In this document: positions 58,946-64,000 of the stretch, piece by piece
Position numbering within the stretch: position 1 is the stretch's first letter
How the letters are laid out: each line of letters starts with the position of its first letter
DNA from: Cacajao melanocephalus
Taxonomy: Eukaryota; Chordata; Mammalia; Primates; Pitheciidae
Direction of reading: 5' to 3'
NCBI GenBank assembly: GCA_963573385.1
Contig: CAUYLG010041484.1
Coordinates: 21,981-85,980, forward strand
DNA: 64,000 nucleotides
The notes under the pieces: model-generated
What the model was told of the DNA's origin: nothing
Databases searched by the model: none
What the model saw: only the letters and a program-made list of their open reading frames with translations
Translations under genes and position numbers: made by a program

Positions 58946-59140
58946 ATGCAGGGGGCCGAGCTCCGGGAAGGCGAGGCGGCGGCGGCGGCGGCCGCTTCGT
59001 ACCGCGTCCTGAGCCGCCTCCTCGGCTATGGAGAGGCGGCCCCCGAGCCAGGCCCGCCGCCGCCGCCCCCGGGCCATGGCCTCCCGCCGCCACCCTTCCT
59101 CGCGCGGCCCGGCCCGCGCGGCTCCCGGCCGCCGCAGCTG
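58946..59140 (+). other. SOCS7: In-frame 65-codon N-terminal extension of SOCS7
   Basis: An ATG at 58946 (MQGAELREGEAAAAAAASYR) is in frame with the known start and uninterrupted, adding 65 residues with an Ala run and Pro runs. Its Kozak context is weak (C at -3, C at +4). The frame is open further up to 58730, but that part overlaps promoter motifs. Confidence 0.5.
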
Positions 59141-59922
59141 ATGGTGTTCCGCAACGTGGGTCGGCCGCCAGAGGAGGAGGACGTGGAGGCGGCCCCGGAG
59201 CCGGGACCCTCGGAACTGCTGTGTCCCCGGCACCGGTGTGCCCTGGACCCCAAGGCCCTGCCGCCGGGCTTGGCGCTCGAGCGGACCTGGGGCCCGGCGG
59301 CTGGACTAGAGGCGCAGTTGGCGGCTCTGGGGCTCGGGCAGCCGGCAGGGCCCGGGGTCAAGACGGTCGGTGGGGGTTGCTGCCCGTGCCCGTGCCCCCC
59401 TCAGCCGCCCCCTCCGCAGCCCCAGCCGCCTGCCGTCGCCCCGCAGGCCGGGGAGGATCCCACGGAAACGAGCGACGCGCTGCTGGTCCTGGAGGGCTTG
59501 GAATCGGAGGCCGAGAGCCTGGAGACTAACAGCTGCTCGGAAGAGGAGCTCAGCAGCCCGGGTCGCGGAGGAGGAGGAGGGGGCGGCCGGCTTCTGCTGC
59601 AGCCGCCAGGCCCTGAATTACCTCCGGTGCCCTTCCCGCTGCAGGACTTGGTCCCCCTGGGGCGCCTGAGTAGAGGGGAGCAGCAGCAGCAGCAACCTCC
59701 CCCGCCCCCGCCTCCTCCCGGCCCCCTCCGGCCTCTCGCGGGCCCTTCTCGGAAGGGCTCCTTCAAAATCCGCCTCAGTCGCCTCTTTCGCACCAAGAGC
59801 TGCAACGGTGGCTCCGGCGGTGGGGATGGGACCGGCAAGAGGCCTTCTGGAGAGCTGGCTGCTTCAGCTGCGAGCCTGACAGACATGGGAGGTTCTGCGG
59901 GCCGGGAGCTGGACGCGGGGAG
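59141..59922 (+). CDS. SOCS7: SOCS7 exon 1, N-terminal proline-rich region (partial gene)
   Basis: Codons 1-260 and two bases of codon 261, from MVFRNVGRPPEEEDVEAAPE to RELDAG, then donor GTGAGA. SOCS7 (NAP4) is an SH2 and SOCS-box protein that brings targets to Cullin-5 ubiquitin ligase and has been tied to insulin, Reelin-DAB1 and NCK signalling. Only the N-terminus is here: a Cys/Pro patch (CCPCPCPPQPPPPQPQPP), an acidic segment (LESEAESLETNSCSEEELSS), Gly-rich, five-Gln and eight-Pro runs, and a basic stretch KGSFKIRLSRLFRTKSC before the exon end. The SH2 domain and SOCS box lie outside the window. I kept the start used for human as I remember it; see the extension at 58946. Confidence 0.9.
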
Positions 59923-60519
59923 GTGAGAACGGCCGGGGGCTGGCGACAAACTTCCTTTTCTTGTTTGGTTTCCCGATTTGGTTTCCCTTTTTATCTAATG
60001 CTGACGCGATCCTGACAGTTCTTAAGATAGGGTCTTCAGGAGGAGGCCGACTCGGGACCAAAGGTGGTAACATCTCGCTTTAGGTCAGAGCTAATTGTGG
60101 AAACAGCTTTCACTCTTAAAGAGTGCACACTCCATGACACTTCTCAGCTGGTCTGCATCTCTCTTGTTGGAAGATGGTTTCAGACCATCTCCCATCCCCA
60201 CCCTAGCATGGCTTTTTAAGTTTTTCCAAAGCAGCCGTCTGCCATTATCCCTGGAAGGGAGATTGCTGGAAATGTTTGGCCTTTGGGGCAAAAAGCTGGT
60301 GTTGCATCTTGACCGCCTTGTTTATTCTGTGTACCAGCACGGCATCCCCCTTTCACACTCATGCAAGCAAATGACAGGAGGATCTTCAAATGCAATTGTA
60401 GGCCATCAATCAGTTGGACATCTCTGTTCAAAGTTTTAATGTTTTCCTGTTCCCTTAGATAAACTTGACATATCAAACTTGTGTGCTGACCACTGTCTCT
60501 CAGAACAGAAAATAGCAGG

Positions 60520-60821
<302 letters not shown>

Positions 60822-62029
60822 TCATGGCCATTTGAGAATTCTAAATACCAGTGAGATATAGACATTGGTACATGAGTTCTAGGCCAATTGATGAAAATTC
60901 CAAACTTAGACATTGAGTTTTTTCCTCCATTTCTGAAGGGTGGACTGATCTTTGACATCCAGTGTTAGATCTGTAACATTGGTTACAAAGCTGTCAACTT
61001 TGGTGTCCGTGAAATGAGGCTTCCCTTGTGGTAACTGCCACTGTGGTTTGTACTTCTCTGAGCGGGTTCTCAGAAAGATTGGAATTGGTTTTTTTGTGGT
61101 TTACATGATGGATTCTTGAGACATACTGGCAGCCATAAGCCAAGGCTAAAGAACAGGTATAAATTGATAACCTTACTGTGAACTAGGAGCTTTTTGGGGA
61201 GCTTTTTGAAAAGCCTAAGAATGAATTTTTTGAAAGCTCCCCAGGTGATCCTGAATTGGGAACCACTCATTGTGTTCTTCTGTTTTCAAGGGAACTTGGG
61301 TACTCCAAGAGGAAAATGTTGGGTGGATTTGGCTTTCTTGCCCTTTCTAAACAGCTGTGCCATGGGCTCATCTTGGGGATCAGGCTAAATCCAAACTTTA
61401 TTTAAAAAAATCAGTGGGTTGCCCCTTTAGGTAGACCAATGTTTCTGCCTTTGCCTCCCAGTGAATTCATGCTGGGAGTTCAGATCTTGAAAAGTGTGTG
61501 GCTGCTGAAACAGCTTTTTTGTGGTAGGCTCTGTATTCAATGCTCCACTTACCAGCACAGATGAAATTTTCGCCAAATGCAGGGGAGGGCGGGATTAAAG
61601 CTATGGGTAATGACATAGGATAGATTGCTAATTTTCTTGTGGTTTGTCTTGTCTTTGTTACATATTGACCAGGAGTTCGTCTGTGATTCCAGAGACACCA
61701 AATACAAGGTGTGGCGTGAAATTAGCTGCTACGTCTAATAGATTAGGAAGAGAAAAAGGCATATAACATTATACGGTTTTTTTGCCTTTGGAAGCAGAAT
61801 TTAATGGTCATTAGCTGCTCTGTCACCAACCCTTACACTAAGCACAATACAGATTTCTGCCGCAGAGCAAATTGGGCTGTAGCTTTGCAAAGAAGCTTAG
61901 TTCAGGGCACTGGAGAATTACATTTTTTGGTCCAAGGGCTTTTTTTGATGAATTGGAGAAGAGCTAGGTGTTTGTATATAAACGTTTGGTCGACTGCTGT
62001 TTGGGGGCAGCATGCTGTGTAGAGAATGT

Positions 62030-62170
62030 GAAAGTCTAGATTCCATGTAAACTCCAACATCAGCTGTGAGATGAAGGCCAAATTTGTCATCTTCATGCTT
62101 CCCTTTTTCCCCCATCTGTAAAATGGGTGAGTGTTGACTGTCTTATTCCTGTCCTTATAAGAATAGATCG
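62030..62170 (-). repeat. MIR-like relic
   Basis: CATCTGTAAAATGGGTGAG is the reverse-strand MIR signature. Confidence 0.5.
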
Positions 62171-62739
62171 TTGACAAGAGAAATCTAGATGGAATATTTT
62201 GTGCTTTTTAGAAGATAAGTAATAAGACTGAGCTGGTAAATTTTTTTAATGCTTAGGATTTGGTGCTGCTTGTGAGCTTTTCCACAGCTTACTATGTGCC
62301 AGTCTTGCTGGCAGCCTCGCAGCTGTGAGAAACTTGGTGAGTCTGGCCAGGGTAGTTGTGATTTCTGTGGATCTGCATCTCCTAAGTCCGAAATAGTGGG
62401 AGGATGAGTTTGGATTTTTAGCTTGTTCTTTTGTTTTGATTGGTAGGAGCTGAAGTGGTGAGAAATTTCAGTCTTTTGCCAAAGGGTAAATGCCTTTGTC
62501 CTCATTGTTGATTGGAGTTAATTATGGGCTTCTTTGCTGTATAATTTGGGGCTTTTACAGTAACCTCTGGGCATAATTCCCTTTGCTGTTCTCCATATCT
62601 ATCTTCCTACAATCATTTTAACAGTTCCCACATTTTAGCTCTAAGCAAAACTTCCTTTTGCTTTTGAGTCTGGTTAGTGGATCTACCTGTGGATATATTG
62701 TCTTCAATATATTATGAGTTAGCTTAGAGAACTCTTTTT

Positions 62740-63048
62740 GGTTTGTTTTTTTGTTTTTTGTTTTGAGGTGGAGTCTTGCTCTGTTGCGTAGGCTGGAGTG
62801 CAGTGGTGCGAACTTGGCTTACTGCAACTTCCACCTTCTGGGTTCAAGCGATTCTGCTGCGTCAGCTGCCCCAGTACCTGGGATTACAGGGGCACACCAA
62901 CATGCCTGGCTAATTTCTTTTTATTTTTAGTAGAGCTGAGGTTTTGCTATATTGGCCAGGCTGGTTTTGAACTCCTGACCTCAGGTGATCCACCAGCCTC
63001 GGCCTCCCAAGGTGCTGGGATTACAGGTTTGAGCCATCACTCCTGGCC
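62740..63048 (-). repeat. Alu
   Basis: TTTTG-type tail, GAGGTGGAGTCTTGCTCTG, head CACTCCTGGCC. Confidence 0.91.
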
Positions 63049-63055
63049 AATTTAG

Positions 63056-63360
<305 letters not shown>

Positions 63361-63397
63361 GAGAACTCTTTTTATAAGTGAGGTAATGGGCCCACCA

Positions 63398-63881
<484 letters not shown>

Positions 63882-64000
63882 AATGGGCCCAGCAACTAAT
63901 CAGGTTTCTGTTCTCGGGAACTGGGCTAGGGCTTATAACACACATATGTTGGAATTCAAAGAGCTGGGCTTGATGCCTGTGGTCCTCAGTGTAATCTAGC

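Larger units (their letters stand above)
58560..59960 (+). promoter_or_regulatory. SOCS7: SOCS7 CpG-island promoter
   Basis: Very GC- and CpG-rich. It contains a CCAAT box at 58636-58640, a CRE-like GACGTCAC at 58660-58667 and CCGGAAGTGACG at 58724-58735, a joined ETS and CREB/ATF-type motif typical of CpG promoters. No TATA box. Transcription probably starts between about 58700 and 58850. Confidence 0.7.

Overview
This window reads as nuclear DNA of a simian primate. Roughly 85 Alu elements or Alu pieces (AluJ-, AluS- and AluY-like), ancient MIR and L2 fragments, an L1 3' end and a MaLR-type LTR fill the non-coding DNA. Three genes with normal intron-exon structure are recognisable: MRPL45 (plus strand, complete), GPR179 (minus strand, complete) and the first coding exon of SOCS7 (plus strand, the rest beyond the window). 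This is the gene order of human 17q12. The reconstructed mL45 protein differs from the human protein as I remember it at about 32 of 306 positions, and GPR179 comes out at 2371 residues against about 2367 remembered for human. I therefore infer a non-human primate, possibly as distant as a New World monkey; the species is not settled by this alone.

Layout: 1-5340 is Alu-rich intergenic DNA. 5370-5780 is the MRPL45 CpG promoter and first exon. 5681-29844 holds the eight MRPL45 coding exons, 306 codons with frame kept at every junction, in Alu-packed introns. 30480-34327 is the gap between the convergent 3' ends of MRPL45 and GPR179. 34328-51590 holds the eleven GPR179 coding exons; the last, 5.1 kb, encodes most of the cytoplasmic tail with its CPWE repeats. 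51591-58560 is the head-to-head interval between GPR179 and SOCS7. 58560-59960 is the SOCS7 CpG island and first coding exon. 59923-64000 is the start of SOCS7 intron 1.

The three genes share no pathway. MRPL45 encodes a mitoribosome subunit at the peptide exit site, GPR179 an orphan receptor scaffold of retinal ON-bipolar cells, and SOCS7 an SH2/SOCS-box ubiquitin-ligase adaptor. They are neighbours, not an operon-like unit. I found no undescribed multigene system. The observations most worth checking are a three-part, about 110-residue superrepeat in the GPR179 tail, a partial tandem copy of MRPL45 exon 4 that carries its splice donor, six left-arm-only Alu insertions each with its own target-site duplication, an in-frame 65-codon N-terminal extension of SOCS7 preceded by a short uORF, and a GC-AG intron in GPR179.
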